The position numbers were made by a program, and so were the translations under genes. Positions 17,559-26,116 of a stretch of DNA of 64,000 nt are shown one piece after another. Position 1 is the first letter of the stretch, and each line of letters opens with the position of its first letter. The notes under the pieces are model-generated. The model was not told the DNA's origin. It made no database searches and saw nothing but the letters and a program-made list of their open reading frames with translations. The stretch comes from Marinobacter salexigens (lineage in GTDB: Bacteria > Pseudomonadota > Gammaproteobacteria > Pseudomonadales > Oleiphilaceae): positions 310,001 to 374,000 of the forward strand of contig NZ_NIHC01000005.1 in the NCBI RefSeq assembly GCF_002806945.1. The letters are read 5' to 3'.

Positions 17559-19034
17559 GTGACACTATCCAGTGATGATAATTTTATTGTAGTGACTACC
17601 GCTGAAGCAGCGGTTGATCGTCTTGCTACTCTTTATGAACAAGCCACCAGCTCACTGCGTGCAGCTCTGAAGCGGTATGTTGTTGATCGCCAGTTGCCGC
17701 AGGATTCCCAAGGCAGATTCCGTTACCCGGAGCTGCGCCTGACGTATCAATCCCAAGGCGAAGTGCCCAGCAGCATACGTGCCTACGCGCGCCTGCAGGT
17801 GCCCGGTGTTTACACAATTACGGTGACTCAACCCGAGGCTTTCCGGCGTTATCTGGAGAGCCAGCTGGGGCACATGATGAGGGACTTCACCGTCGTTGTA
17901 GAGGTGGGTTCAAGCCAAGTCGACATTCCATACCCCTATGTTGTGGAGCAGGGCGACGAATTAGGCGCTTCCGGCGTTACGGCCAGCGAGCTTTCACGTG
18001 TATTCCCAAGTACAGACCTGTCCACCACCGATGATGGCACCGCCGATGGTCTTTACGACTGGCAAGATCTTGAAGAAATGCCGCTATCCCTGTTCGGTGC
18101 GTCGCGCACGGATTTTTCACTGCGCAGATTGGTGCACTATACCGGTAGTGACTGGCAACACGTCCAGCGATGGATATTACTGACCAACTACCACCGCTAT
18201 GTTGATCAGTTTGTTCGTCACGGGCTGGATATGCTGCAGGGCAGCTCGCGTTTTCAAAGCCTGGTATTGCCTGGCAATGTGATTATCGAGCGGGGCATGC
18301 CCGAAGATGAAATGCAGGCGCTTGTCGACTCTGTGGTCTGGCACAGATTCCAGATGCCAGCTTACCACCTGAAGTCGACTGAGCCTGGCCAGGGTATTAC
18401 CTTGGTCAACATTGGTGTGGGGCCTTCCAACGCCAAGAACATTACTGACCACCTCGCCGTAACGCGCCCGCACTGTTGGCTGATGATCGGCCATTGCGGT
18501 GGGCTGCGGCAGTCTCAGATAATTGGTGATTACGTGCTGGCCCATGCCTATATGCGCCGGGATGGCATTCTTGACCGGGTACTGCCGCCGAACATTCCCT
18601 TGCCTGCCTTGGCCGAAGTTCAACAAGTGCTGCAGCAGGCCGCAGCAGAGATCACTGGCGACGAGGGCGATACGCTCAGGCGCCGACTGCGAACCGGCAC
18701 TGTATTAACCTACGATGACCGTAACTGGGAATTGCGCTGGGCGCAGGAGCGCCCGCAGATTAACCTGGCCCGCGCCATCGCGGTTGATATGGAGAGCGGC
18801 ACCATCGCCGCGCAGGGTTATCGGTTTCGTGTACCTTATGGCACCTTATTGTGTGTATCCGACAAACCACTGCACAGTGAGATCAAGCTACCCGGGGCTG
18901 CAAGTGCGTTTTATGAGAGTGCGGTTACCCAGCATTTGCATATCGGCATCCGCGCGCTGGAACTGATGCGCAGTGAGCGTTACACGCTTCACTCACGCAA
19001 GCTGCGCAGCTTTGATGAGCCGCCGTTTCGTTAA
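17559..19034 (+). CDS. amn: AMP nucleosidase
   Basis: Cleaves AMP to adenine and ribose 5-phosphate in purine salvage and adenylate balance; cytoplasmic. The 491 aa compare with about 484 in E. coli. An N-terminal AMN-specific domain (residues ~10-175, including FRYPELRLTY) precedes a nucleoside-phosphorylase-fold catalytic domain (~270-480) with VNIGVGPSNAKNITDHLA and WLMIGHCGGLR. The acidic active-site stretch is AIAVDMESGTIAAQGYRF. It starts at GTG 17559, with TGAGG 6 bp upstream. It is convergent with yjbQ, 14 bp away. Confidence 0.95.
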   Translation: MTLSSDDNFIVVTTAEAAVDRLATLYEQATSSLRAALKRYVVDRQLPQDSQGRFRYPELRLTYQSQGEVPSSIRAYARLQVPGVYTITVTQPEAFRRYLESQLGHMMRDFTVVVEVGSSQVDIPYPYVVEQGDELGASGVTASELSRVFPSTDLSTTDDGTADGLYDWQDLEEMPLSLFGASRTDFSLRRLVHYTGSDWQHVQRWILLTNYHRYVDQFVRHGLDMLQGSSRFQSLVLPGNVIIERGMPEDEMQALVDSVVWHRFQMPAYHLKSTEPGQGITLVNIGVGPSNAKNITDHLAVTRPHCWLMIGHCGGLRQSQIIGDYVLAHAYMRRDGILDRVLPPNIPLPALAEVQQVLQQAAAEITGDEGDTLRRRLRTGTVLTYDDRNWELRWAQERPQINLARAIAVDMESGTIAAQGYRFRVPYGTLLCVSDKPLHSEIKLPGAASAFYESAVTQHLHIGIRALELMRSERYTLHSRKLRSFDEPPFR

Positions 19035-19048
19035 ACAATCAGGCGCGG

Positions 19049-19474
19049 CTACCATCTCCCCTGCAGCGTAGCCACAATCCGGCGGCCATCGGCGTTATCT
19101 CTGTGTTCGCAGAGGTAAAGCCCCTGCCAGGTTCCCAGCGCCAGGCGCCCATGGCTTATGGGCAGGGTAAGCGATGGGCCAATGAGGACATTCTTGATAT
19201 GGGCCGGCATGTCGTCCGGCCCTTCTAGTACGTGTTCGTAGTGAGGCGCTCTCTCGGGTACCATCACGTTGAAATGGCGCTCCAGATCACCGCGCACGTC
19301 CGGATCAGCATTTTCGCTCACCGCCAGCGATGCTGAGGTGTGCTGAATAAAAAGATGCAGCAACCCTACTTCGCAGTTGGTCATTTCCGGCGCCTGAGCA
19401 AGGATTTCATTGGTTACCAAATGAAATCCCCGGGGTAGCGGTGCCAGGTTAATGAATGTCTGATCCCAGATCAT
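19049..19474 (-). CDS. YjbQ/UPF0047-family protein
   Basis: A conserved cytoplasmic protein of 141 aa. It shows the family pattern QHTSASLAVSENADPDVRGDLERHF and, at the end, GTWQGLYLCEHRD, which supplies conserved His and Glu/Asp positions of a putative metal site. Some homologues show weak thiamine-phosphate synthase activity, but the physiological role is unsettled. It is the last gene of the minus-strand operon, 15 bp after the M14 hydrolase, so it is probably co-transcribed with rimK and mscS. Confidence 0.88.
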   Translation of the reverse strand: MIWDQTFINLAPLPRGFHLVTNEILAQAPEMTNCEVGLLHLFIQHTSASLAVSENADPDVRGDLERHFNVMVPERAPHYEHVLEGPDDMPAHIKNVLIGPSLTLPISHGRLALGTWQGLYLCEHRDNADGRRIVATLQGRW

Positions 19475-19489
19475 AGCGGCTCCCGTGGA

Positions 19490-20554
19490 TTATTTTTGAA
19501 GCTCATCCCAAGGATGCATGGGCACAACCGCCTCGCTTACTTCTGTTTCGAAGGAGTGGCGAAAGTAATCCATGGCTTTTTCAGCTTCGTTCAGTTCCTC
19601 AAACCGGGCGATGTGATAAATCGCCTCGCCTTCGTTAACCAGCGGCAAGTTGTTCACACAGATCACAATGCCTGAGCAAGGTGAAACAATCGCCGTTTCG
19701 GATTCGCCAAAAGGATCGGCCACCATTGCCAGCTTCTGGCCTTTGCGTACTTTTTGACCAAGCTTGGCCACCGGCCGCATAATGCCATCAATCTCTGCCC
19801 TCACCCACTGGGAACTGGCTGCAATTTCCGAGCGCTTTTTCGATGTTGCACGCCCCTTGCGTGGCGGAACCATTTCCAACTCGCGCATCACTCGCATCAC
19901 GCCTTTTACACCACTGCCGATAACCACATCATCAAAGCGTAAGGCTTCGCCGCCTTCATAGGTGATAACGGGGATGTCCAGCGAGTCTGCATAGGCGCGC
20001 AAACTTCCTTCCCGAAGACCCGCATCAATAATAACCGGCGCTGCAAACGCTTCTGCCATGCGCGCAGTTTCAGGATTTTTCAACTCAGCCCGAACTTGTG
20101 GCAGGTTGAAACGGTGAATCGCACCCGTGTGCAAATCGATGATGTGCGTTACCTGCTCCATAATCTGTGTGCGCAGCAGATAAGCAATACGACCACCAAG
20201 AGAGCCTCTTTCACTACCAGGAAAGCAGCGGTTCAGATCCCGCCTGTCTGGCAGATAGCGAGTACGGTGCACGAACCCGAAAATATTAACGATGGGCACC
20301 GCTATCAAGGTGCCGCGCAGATGGCGGAGCGCTGAATTAGTAAGCACACGGCGTACAATTTCCACACCGGCAATTTCATCACCGTGTATGGCACCACACA
20401 CCATCAGTACCGGGCCATCCCGGCGACCGTGCACAATTTCCACGGGAATGTGCAGAGGAGTGTGGGTGTACAACTTCGCAATGGGAATTTCTACCGTTTG
20501 CCGGGTGCCTGGCTTAACTTGCACTCCGGCCATTTCAAAGGGCGCTCGCGCCAT
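19490..20554 (-). CDS. M14-family zinc hydrolase (succinylglutamate desuccinylase/aspartoacylase type)
   Basis: A predicted zinc amidohydrolase of 354 aa. HGDEIAG at about residues 58-64 gives the His-x-x-Glu zinc ligands, and DLHTGAIHR at about 142 gives the third ligand His. The C-terminal part (from about residue 255) is a barrel resembling a biotinyl-lipoyl domain (IMRPVAKLGQKVRKGQKL), common in this AspA/AstE-like subgroup. It starts only 3 bp after rimK. True AstE and AspA act on acyl-amino acids; here, next to a glutamate ligase, removal of added glutamates or processing of a small peptide is plausible but unproven. Confidence 0.88.
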   Translation of the reverse strand: MARAPFEMAGVQVKPGTRQTVEIPIAKLYTHTPLHIPVEIVHGRRDGPVLMVCGAIHGDEIAGVEIVRRVLTNSALRHLRGTLIAVPIVNIFGFVHRTRYLPDRRDLNRCFPGSERGSLGGRIAYLLRTQIMEQVTHIIDLHTGAIHRFNLPQVRAELKNPETARMAEAFAAPVIIDAGLREGSLRAYADSLDIPVITYEGGEALRFDDVVIGSGVKGVMRVMRELEMVPPRKGRATSKKRSEIAASSQWVRAEIDGIMRPVAKLGQKVRKGQKLAMVADPFGESETAIVSPCSGIVICVNNLPLVNEGEAIYHIARFEELNEAEKAMDYFRHSFETEVSEAVVPMHPWDELQK

Positions 20555-20557
20555 CGA

Positions 20558-21463
20558 TTATCCTCTGCCTTTGGTTTTGGTACGCCAGGGCGCGTGATTT
20601 TTTTCAGTCCAGTTAATAATCATCCCTGCCACGTTTTTACCTGTGGCATTTTCGATGCCCTCAAGCCCCGGCGAGGAATTTACCTCCATCACCAGTGGCC
20701 CGCGGCTTGAGCGCAACAGATCTACACCGGCTACGTTCAGCCCCATGGCTTTTGCTGCAGTCACCGCAGTTTTGCGCTCCTCCGGTGAAATCCGAACCAA
20801 AGACGCACTGCCCCCGCGGTGCAGATTGGAGCGAAACTCACCTTCAGCACCCTGGCGTTTCATGGCAGCAATCACCTTGTCGCCAATCACAAAACAACGG
20901 ATATCTGCACCGCCGGCTTCCTTGATGAACTCCTGCACAAGAATGTCTGCTTTCAAGCCCATAAAGGCCTCAATCACACTTTCTGCCGCTGTGCGAGTTT
21001 CCGCGAGCACAACACCAATACCCTGGGTGCCCTGCAAAAGCTTGATCACCACAGGAGCGCCACCCACCATTTTCAGCAGTTCGGGTACGTTATCCGGCTT
21101 GTTGGCAAAACCTGTTATAGGCATACCCACGCCTTTACGGGCAAGCAATTGCAAAGAGCGCAGTTTATCCCGCGAGCGTGTAATGGCTACAGACTCATTT
21201 ACCGGGAAGGTTCCCATCATTTCAAACTGGCGCAATACCGCTGTGCCATAGAAGGTAACGGAAGCCCCGATACGGGGAATAATCACGTCAAAGTTTTCCA
21301 GCACTTCTTCGTGATAATGAATCTTCGGGTTGGCAGATGTAATGTTCATGGAGCAGTGAAGGCAGTCGATCACCCTCACTTCATGTCCACGGTTAATCCC
21401 TTCCTCCACCAAGCGGCGGGTTGAGTACAAGTGCCTGTTGCGGGATAGAACTGCAATTTTCAT
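20558..21463 (-). CDS. rimK: RimK-type alpha-L-glutamate ligase
   Basis: An ATP-grasp ligase of 301 aa (E. coli RimK is 300) that adds glutamates to a protein C-terminus, classically ribosomal protein S6, or makes poly-glutamate. ATP-grasp landmarks are [19 protein letters not shown] at about residues 137-155, [21 protein letters not shown] at about 178, and the metal-binding end [18 protein letters not shown] at about 263. Its ATG overlaps the protease stop (ATGA, 21463-21460), and the M14 hydrolase follows directly. S6 in this genome (51336-51779) ends in Glu-Glu-Glu, a fitting acceptor. Confidence 0.95.
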   Translation of the reverse strand: MKIAVLSRNRHLYSTRRLVEEGINRGHEVRVIDCLHCSMNITSANPKIHYHEEVLENFDVIIPRIGASVTFYGTAVLRQFEMMGTFPVNESVAITRSRDKLRSLQLLARKGVGMPITGFANKPDNVPELLKMVGGAPVVIKLLQGTQGIGVVLAETRTAAESVIEAFMGLKADILVQEFIKEAGGADIRCFVIGDKVIAAMKRQGAEGEFRSNLHRGGSASLVRISPEERKTAVTAAKAMGLNVAGVDLLRSSRGPLVMEVNSSPGLEGIENATGKNVAGMIINWTEKNHAPWRTKTKGRG

Positions 21464-21957
21464 TTTTCAGGCCTTAAAGCCGGTTCCCCGGCGAGATAGG
21501 AGGCTTCGGGATAGATAACAGACCGGCCCGCCATGGCGGTACGCCCCAGCAGCATGCGAAACTGCATGGTATCCCGGTTCGTTAGCGTCATTTCTATGGG
21601 CCAGCTTTCGCCACCAACCACCAGAGTGGTCTCAATTACCAGCCGAAGTTCTGAGTGACCGCCGGAATCTGATACATCACGTTCATCGAGAACACGAGCA
21701 TCGCACTCCACCACCTGGTGCATATCATTCTGAACCGGGTGAACCCAGAACCTAACTCGACGTTCGCCATCCTGTGTGTAGGGTTCCGTCCTGAAAGCAT
21801 GTAAACAAGAGGTGCGAGCACCCGTATCCACTTTTGCCTTGATGCGGTTAATATCCAGATCAGGTAGTGCCACCCACTCCCGCCAGCCCAGGTTGATTTT
21901 GTTTTCAGCAGGTATCGGCTCCACGGTTTTGAGGGCTTCAACTATCTTTTTGGACAT
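21460..21957 (-). CDS. RimB-like ATP-dependent zinc protease (retropepsin-like fold)
   Basis: A small protein of 165 aa from the family annotated as putative ATP-dependent zinc protease (RimB where linked to rimK). The core [16 protein letters not shown] at about residues 39-54 contains Asp-Thr-Gly-Ala, the aspartic (retropepsin) motif. Near the end [10 protein letters not shown] supplies the hydrophobic-Gly flap-side element, so an aspartyl mechanism is more plausible than the annotation implies. It overlaps rimK by 4 bp and the mscS end by 20 bp. Processing of RimK products or of ribosomal proteins is inferred. Confidence 0.85.
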   Translation of the reverse strand: MSKKIVEALKTVEPIPAENKINLGWREWVALPDLDINRIKAKVDTGARTSCLHAFRTEPYTQDGERRVRFWVHPVQNDMHQVVECDARVLDERDVSDSGGHSELRLVIETTLVVGGESWPIEMTLTNRDTMQFRMLLGRTAMAGRSVIYPEASYLAGEPALRPEK

Positions 21958-22825
21958 CCATCTGTTCCTTTTCAGTGACTTTCTCCGGTGCCATCAATTG
22001 CACCCGGAATGGCTCGGAGTGGCTACCAGCATAAATACTGGTATGCGGGAAAGGTATCTCTATACCCGCCTGATCAAGCGTTTTCTTTATGGCAACGAGC
22101 ATACCGCTCTTGCCTTCAAGCACCTTGTCTTTCGGTACCCAGAAAGAAAACTGCAAATCCACCGAGGAAGGGCCAAATGCAGTAACCAGCACAAACGCCT
22201 TCGGCTCCTCCAGGCAAGCAGGGTTCTGTTCTGCCAGCTCCAGCAGCAGTTTTTCTACCTTCTCTGCATCTTCAGCATAGGCAATCCCCACCTGAAGGTC
22301 GATTCTGCGAATAGGAAAACGCGAACGATTAACAACCGGTGTCTTGATCAGGGTTTCGTTGGGAATACGCACGTAGAGGTTGTCTCGGGTACGCAGTTTT
22401 ACACTGAGCATGTCGATACCCACCACCTCCCCCATAACTGCGTCCACCTCAATGAAATCACCGATTTCAAAAGGCTTTTCAACAAGCAAAAACAGACCGC
22501 TGATCATGTTTGAGGCAGACGTTTGCGATGCAAAGCCAAGAGCCACGGTAAGAATACCGGCCGCACCAAGCACCACATCCAGTGAGAACCCGGCTTCCCT
22601 GAGCGCAGCAACGCCAAACAGTAAAAAGATGACGTAGAACACCAACCGCCGAGCCATAACGGTATGGTGCCGGGAAGTGCGCTTGACCATCACCTTTGAC
22701 ACACTGCGCGCTGCCAAAGATGCAAGGACAATACCCAGCACCAACAAAAAGCCGGCGCTGATCCACTGCCCCCAGGCTATACCAGTAAACACATTCATTG
22801 CTCCTGTTTTTAGCGCTTCAGTCAC
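21938..22825 (-). CDS. MscS-family small-conductance mechanosensitive channel
   Basis: An inner-membrane channel that opens under hypo-osmotic stress, 295 aa. Three hydrophobic segments fill residues ~15-100, followed by the pore-lining glycine/alanine helix VVLGAAGILTVALGFASQT. The conserved beta domain follows (FLLVEKPFEIGDFIEVDAVMGEVVGIDML). Its 3' end overlaps the protease gene by 20 bp, so it is locked into the rimK operon. Linking a tension-gated channel with a glutamate ligase is unusual and suggests an osmotic role for the operon. Confidence 0.93.
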   Translation of the reverse strand: MTEALKTGAMNVFTGIAWGQWISAGFLLVLGIVLASLAARSVSKVMVKRTSRHHTVMARRLVFYVIFLLFGVAALREAGFSLDVVLGAAGILTVALGFASQTSASNMISGLFLLVEKPFEIGDFIEVDAVMGEVVGIDMLSVKLRTRDNLYVRIPNETLIKTPVVNRSRFPIRRIDLQVGIAYAEDAEKVEKLLLELAEQNPACLEEPKAFVLVTAFGPSSVDLQFSFWVPKDKVLEGKSGMLVAIKKTLDQAGIEIPFPHTSIYAGSHSEPFRVQLMAPEKVTEKEQMDVQKDS

Positions 22826-22849
22826 AGCTGTTATCCTGTGAAATGCGCA

Positions 22850-23659
22850 TCAACCAAACACCCGATCAATAGCTCTTACCAGGCGCCCTTTAGCAGGCTT
22901 CTCCCGAGCCGGAGCCACCTTCACGCAGGGCCCGGCGACCACAAGCAAGGCTTCATCCAGATGCAGGCTCGCAGAATTCATATCAGTGGCTACTTCTACC
23001 ACCACTCCTGGCGTCCACAACTGGCCGCGTTCATTCTGATGCAATGACAACAATGGCGTAGGCAGACTGAAACGCTCCAATACCAAAGGCTCTGCCCTGC
23101 GGTTAATGATGGTTACCGGAGTGGTTGCTCGCCAAGGGCGCTTTGGCAAGGCATCGAGCACCAGGCGACCAAAGTTTGATGATGAGTAACACAGCTCACC
23201 TTCCATCGTGTTCCTGCCCACCCAGGTAAATGATGGCGCAGCCAAAGGCACCTCGGTGAGTAGTGTCTGGTTCTCACCCGCGCATATCTTCATCCAGACA
23301 ACGGTTCCCACATAAATAGTGCACCGTGTACCGCCTGGAATGGTGAGCGGATGATAGGGGCGAATTACCGTTGGAAGGTTGGCCACCGCAGGTATAAAGG
23401 TTACCTCTGAGGAACCCCCTTCCCGGATAAATCGTTGCAGAGACACACTTGTCTGCGGCAGTTGGTGGCCTATGGATTCGGTCCAGCCAACTGGATCAGT
23501 CTCGGGAGCCCGGGTTTCAGAGCGCACCTGCCATTCCTGATCCAGCAGTGTGACCCACAACCGAACATGCCCAAGCTTGTGATGCTGAGTTTGGCCAGAG
23601 GTCAGCTCGTAGGGCTGTGCCCATAAACCGTCGCGCCGGGTGTCACTTTGAGTGCTCAT
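22850..23659 (-). CDS. DUF432-like conserved protein
   Basis: A 269-aa protein starting at ATG 23659-23657; an in-frame extension to 23716 has no ribosome site. It has no signal peptide or membrane helix. The sequence is beta-rich, with repeated short strands such as PLTIPGGTRCTIYVGTVVWM and GELCYSSSNFGRLVLDALP, and a basic C-terminus (KPAKGRLVRAIDRVFG). I believe it matches DUF432, which I recall beside MscS channels, but I could not verify that. It is the first gene of the operon, 24 bp before mscS. Function unknown. Confidence 0.7.
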   Translation of the reverse strand: MSTQSDTRRDGLWAQPYELTSGQTQHHKLGHVRLWVTLLDQEWQVRSETRAPETDPVGWTESIGHQLPQTSVSLQRFIREGGSSEVTFIPAVANLPTVIRPYHPLTIPGGTRCTIYVGTVVWMKICAGENQTLLTEVPLAAPSFTWVGRNTMEGELCYSSSNFGRLVLDALPKRPWRATTPVTIINRRAEPLVLERFSLPTPLLSLHQNERGQLWTPGVVVEVATDMNSASLHLDEALLVVAGPCVKVAPAREKPAKGRLVRAIDRVFG

Positions 23660-23815
23660 GAACGCTATAAATCCCCCACAACTACGGGTGCTAAAGTTGT
23701 GACGACTATAATCCAATCAAGGGTCTCGGGCGAATATCTAACCAAGTGATTTTATTACCTGAGTACGATGTAATTACCCCTATACTCAATACCCGAAACC
23801 CGACAGGAACGCCCC

Positions 23816-25234
23816 ATGGCACAAATGGTATGGTTCAGAAACGACCTACGCACCGCAGATAACCCGGCTCTTACTGCTGCATGCAACGCATCTGGCAATG
23901 CGGGAAGTAATTCCGGCGTTCGGGCTTGCTTCATTCTCACGCCACACCAGTGGCAGGAGCACGACTGGTCACCCGCGCGGGTTCAGTTTGTTATTGCTCA
24001 TGCGAACGCGCTGGCAGAGGAACTGGCTAAACTTGGCATCCCCCTTTCGTTTCTTTCGGCTGAACGCTTCAGCGATAGCGTTACAGCGCTTGCAAAACAT
24101 TGCCAGGAACACGGCGCTGATCAACTTCACTTCAATGAAGAGTATGGCATTAACGAGCGCAAGCGCGACAAAACTGTAAAGCACCGCCTTGAAGAACTGG
24201 GTATAGCCACCCAGAAGTATCGTGATCAGACAGTAGCACCCGTGGGCGACATACTAACCGGCCAGGGTGAACCCTATTCTGTATTTACCCCCTTCTCGCG
24301 CCGCTGGCGCACCTGGATAGACGAAACCCTGCCAAGCCTGTTCCCAATACCCAAAGCACAGGCCGAGGCGATTCAACCGGAACGTATAACCACCATTCCA
24401 GAAGGCTTTAAAGATGCACCGCCAGCACTGGTAGAAACCGGTGAAAACGCCGCACACACGCAACTTGAAGAGTTTCTGACAGAGCAAGGTGGTGCATACA
24501 AAGAGCAAAGGGACTTTCCTGCCCTCAACGGCACAAGCCAAATCTCCCCCTACCTGGCCAACGGCGTACTTTCTGGCCGCCAGTGCCTGATGGCAGCACG
24601 ACAAGCGCAAGGCATGGGAGGCAATCAGGAAGGTTATCTGACCTGGATAAATGAGATTGCATGGCGAGATTTTTACATCCATACCCTCTACCACTGCCCT
24701 CGGGTAAGCATGCACAGAGCCTTCAAACCGGAAACGGAAGCACTGGAATGGAACACCCCCGGTGAACACTTCGAAGCCTGGAAATCCGGCAACACTGGCA
24801 TCCCCCTGGTTGATGCCACCATGCGCCAGCTCAATCAAACCGGCTGGATGCACAACCGCCTGCGCATGGTTACCGCAATGTTTCTAACTAAAAACCTGTT
24901 CATCGACTGGCGCTTGGGCGAGGCTTATTTTATGTCCAAACTGGTGGATGGTTTCCTGGCTTCAAACAATGGTGGCTGGCAATGGAGTGCATCAACCGGA
25001 ACTGACGCTGCGCCTTACTTCCGGGTGTTCAACCCGGTGACTCAGAGTGAGCGTTTTGATCCGAAAGGCGAGTTTATCCGCGAGTGGGTGCCTGAACTGG
25101 CAAAGCTGGATAACAAGCGCATCCACGATCCGTCGAAAGGTGGGGTGATTCCCGGTGGATACCCGAGACCAATCGTTGACTTGAAGGAAAGCAGGAAAGA
25201 GGCTATCGCCAAATTTAAAGCTTTAAAGGACTGA
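23816..25234 (+). CDS. phrB: Deoxyribodipyrimidine photolyase
   Basis: A light-driven enzyme that splits cyclobutane pyrimidine dimers; 472 aa, as in E. coli PhrB. The N-terminal Rossmann-like antenna domain (MVWFRNDLRTADNPAL) covers about residues 1-140. The C-terminal FAD domain includes EIAWRDFYIHTLY (~284), NQTGWMHNRLRMVTAMFLTK (~339) and DWRLGEAYFMSK. The electron-transfer Trp-rich stretch is NNGGWQWSASTGTDAAPYFR. GTDAAPYFRVFNP marks a class I CPD photolyase rather than a cryptochrome. It starts at ATG 23816 and is divergent from the rimK operon. Confidence 0.95.
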   Translation: MAQMVWFRNDLRTADNPALTAACNASGNAGSNSGVRACFILTPHQWQEHDWSPARVQFVIAHANALAEELAKLGIPLSFLSAERFSDSVTALAKHCQEHGADQLHFNEEYGINERKRDKTVKHRLEELGIATQKYRDQTVAPVGDILTGQGEPYSVFTPFSRRWRTWIDETLPSLFPIPKAQAEAIQPERITTIPEGFKDAPPALVETGENAAHTQLEEFLTEQGGAYKEQRDFPALNGTSQISPYLANGVLSGRQCLMAARQAQGMGGNQEGYLTWINEIAWRDFYIHTLYHCPRVSMHRAFKPETEALEWNTPGEHFEAWKSGNTGIPLVDATMRQLNQTGWMHNRLRMVTAMFLTKNLFIDWRLGEAYFMSKLVDGFLASNNGGWQWSASTGTDAAPYFRVFNPVTQSERFDPKGEFIREWVPELAKLDNKRIHDPSKGGVIPGGYPRPIVDLKESRKEAIAKFKALKD

Positions 25235-25250
25235 ACTCAGACTGGGTGCA

Positions 25251-25359
25251 GGCACCGACGGAGAGCTCCCTCCAAAACACGCTGTGAATACCTCCCTGTA
25301 CGCTCGGCTCCGCCATCCATGGCTCCGCACGGTTTTGGAGGGAGCTCTCCGTCGGCGCC
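25251..25359. repeat. 28-bp near-perfect inverted repeat, palindromic element between convergent genes
   Basis: The arm at 25251-25278 (beginning GGCACCGACGGAGAGCTCCC) and the arm at 25332-25359 are reverse complements at 27 of 28 positions (one A/C mismatch). They enclose a 53-bp core that contains a repeated GGCTCCGC around CCATCCATGG. The element fills almost the whole gap between phrB and the convergent moeB. It could act as a bidirectional terminator, but the long arms and structured core look like a dispersed palindromic repeat (REP/MITE-like). No second copy was noticed in this window. Confidence 0.8.
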
Positions 25360-25366
25360 TATCGGC

Positions 25367-26116
25367 TTAGTGCTTTCCGCAAACAGGGCAGTCGGGGTCT
25401 TTTGTGAGCTTCATTTCCCGCCACTGCATCTCCCAGGCATCCAGAATCAATAACCGGCCTACAAGTGGAGTGCCAACTCCAGAAAGCATCTTGATGGCCT
25501 CCATCGCCTGAACAGAGCCGATCATACCAACAAGCGGGGCAATCACCCCGGCCTCGGAACATGTCAGATCCTCATTACCTTGCTCAGGGTACAAACAGTG
25601 ATAACACGGGGAATCCGGATTCCGGCTATCGTACACACTCACTTGGCCTTCGCCCCGAATAGCCGCGCCTGAAATCAGTGGAACACCGGCGCCTACACAC
25701 GCACGATTCAGCGCGAAGCGCGTGGCAAAATTATCAGTGCAATCCAAAGCAAGGTTAGCTCCAGCCACTTCCTGCGCAAAACCCTCCTGCCCAAGACGGC
25801 GGTTCACCACAGAGATAGACACAGCCGGATTAATGCTGCGTACCCGGGCCGCCAGAGTCTCTGCCTTGGATTCTCCAAGCTGAGCGGTTTCAAAGGCAAT
25901 CTGGCGTTGCAGGTTAGGCAACTCAACAACATCGTCATCGACCAGCGTTACGTGGCCAACACCTGCCGACCCCAAATAAAGTGCCACCGGGCAACCAAGC
26001 CCCCCGGACCCTACGATCACAATGCGAGCAGCCTTCAACGCCTGCTGCCCGGCAACATCAAAGCGGGGTATCAGAATCTGGCGACTGAAGCGCAGAAGTT
26101 CTTCATCACTGAGCAT
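25367..26116 (-). CDS. moeB: MoeB/ThiF-family adenylyltransferase
   Basis: An E1-like enzyme of 249 aa that adenylates the C-terminal glycine of a small sulfur carrier (MoaD or ThiS), for molybdopterin or thiamine synthesis. The nucleotide site is IVGSGGLGCPVALYLGSAGVG (about residues 34-54), then DDDVVELPNLQRQ. The catalytic DCTDNFATRF is near residue 130. Two zinc-binding cysteine pairs are visible: YHCLYPE/TCSEAG and a C-terminal CPVC. It overlaps the prmC end by 11 bp, within the conserved hemA-prfA-prmC-moeB order. MoeB versus ThiF cannot be fully separated; gene order favours MoeB. Confidence 0.88.
   Translation of the reverse strand: MLSDEELLRFSRQILIPRFDVAGQQALKAARIVIVGSGGLGCPVALYLGSAGVGHVTLVDDDVVELPNLQRQIAFETAQLGESKAETLAARVRSINPAVSISVVNRRLGQEGFAQEVAGANLALDCTDNFATRFALNRACVGAGVPLISGAAIRGEGQVSVYDSRNPDSPCYHCLYPEQGNEDLTCSEAGVIAPLVGMIGSVQAMEAIKMLSGVGTPLVGRLLILDAWEMQWREMKLTKDPDCPVCGKH

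Noticed and set aside
20643..21251. 202-codon plus-strand frame over rimK
   Set aside because: Ser/Thr/Ala-rich translation typical of reverse reading; rimK motifs cover the region.
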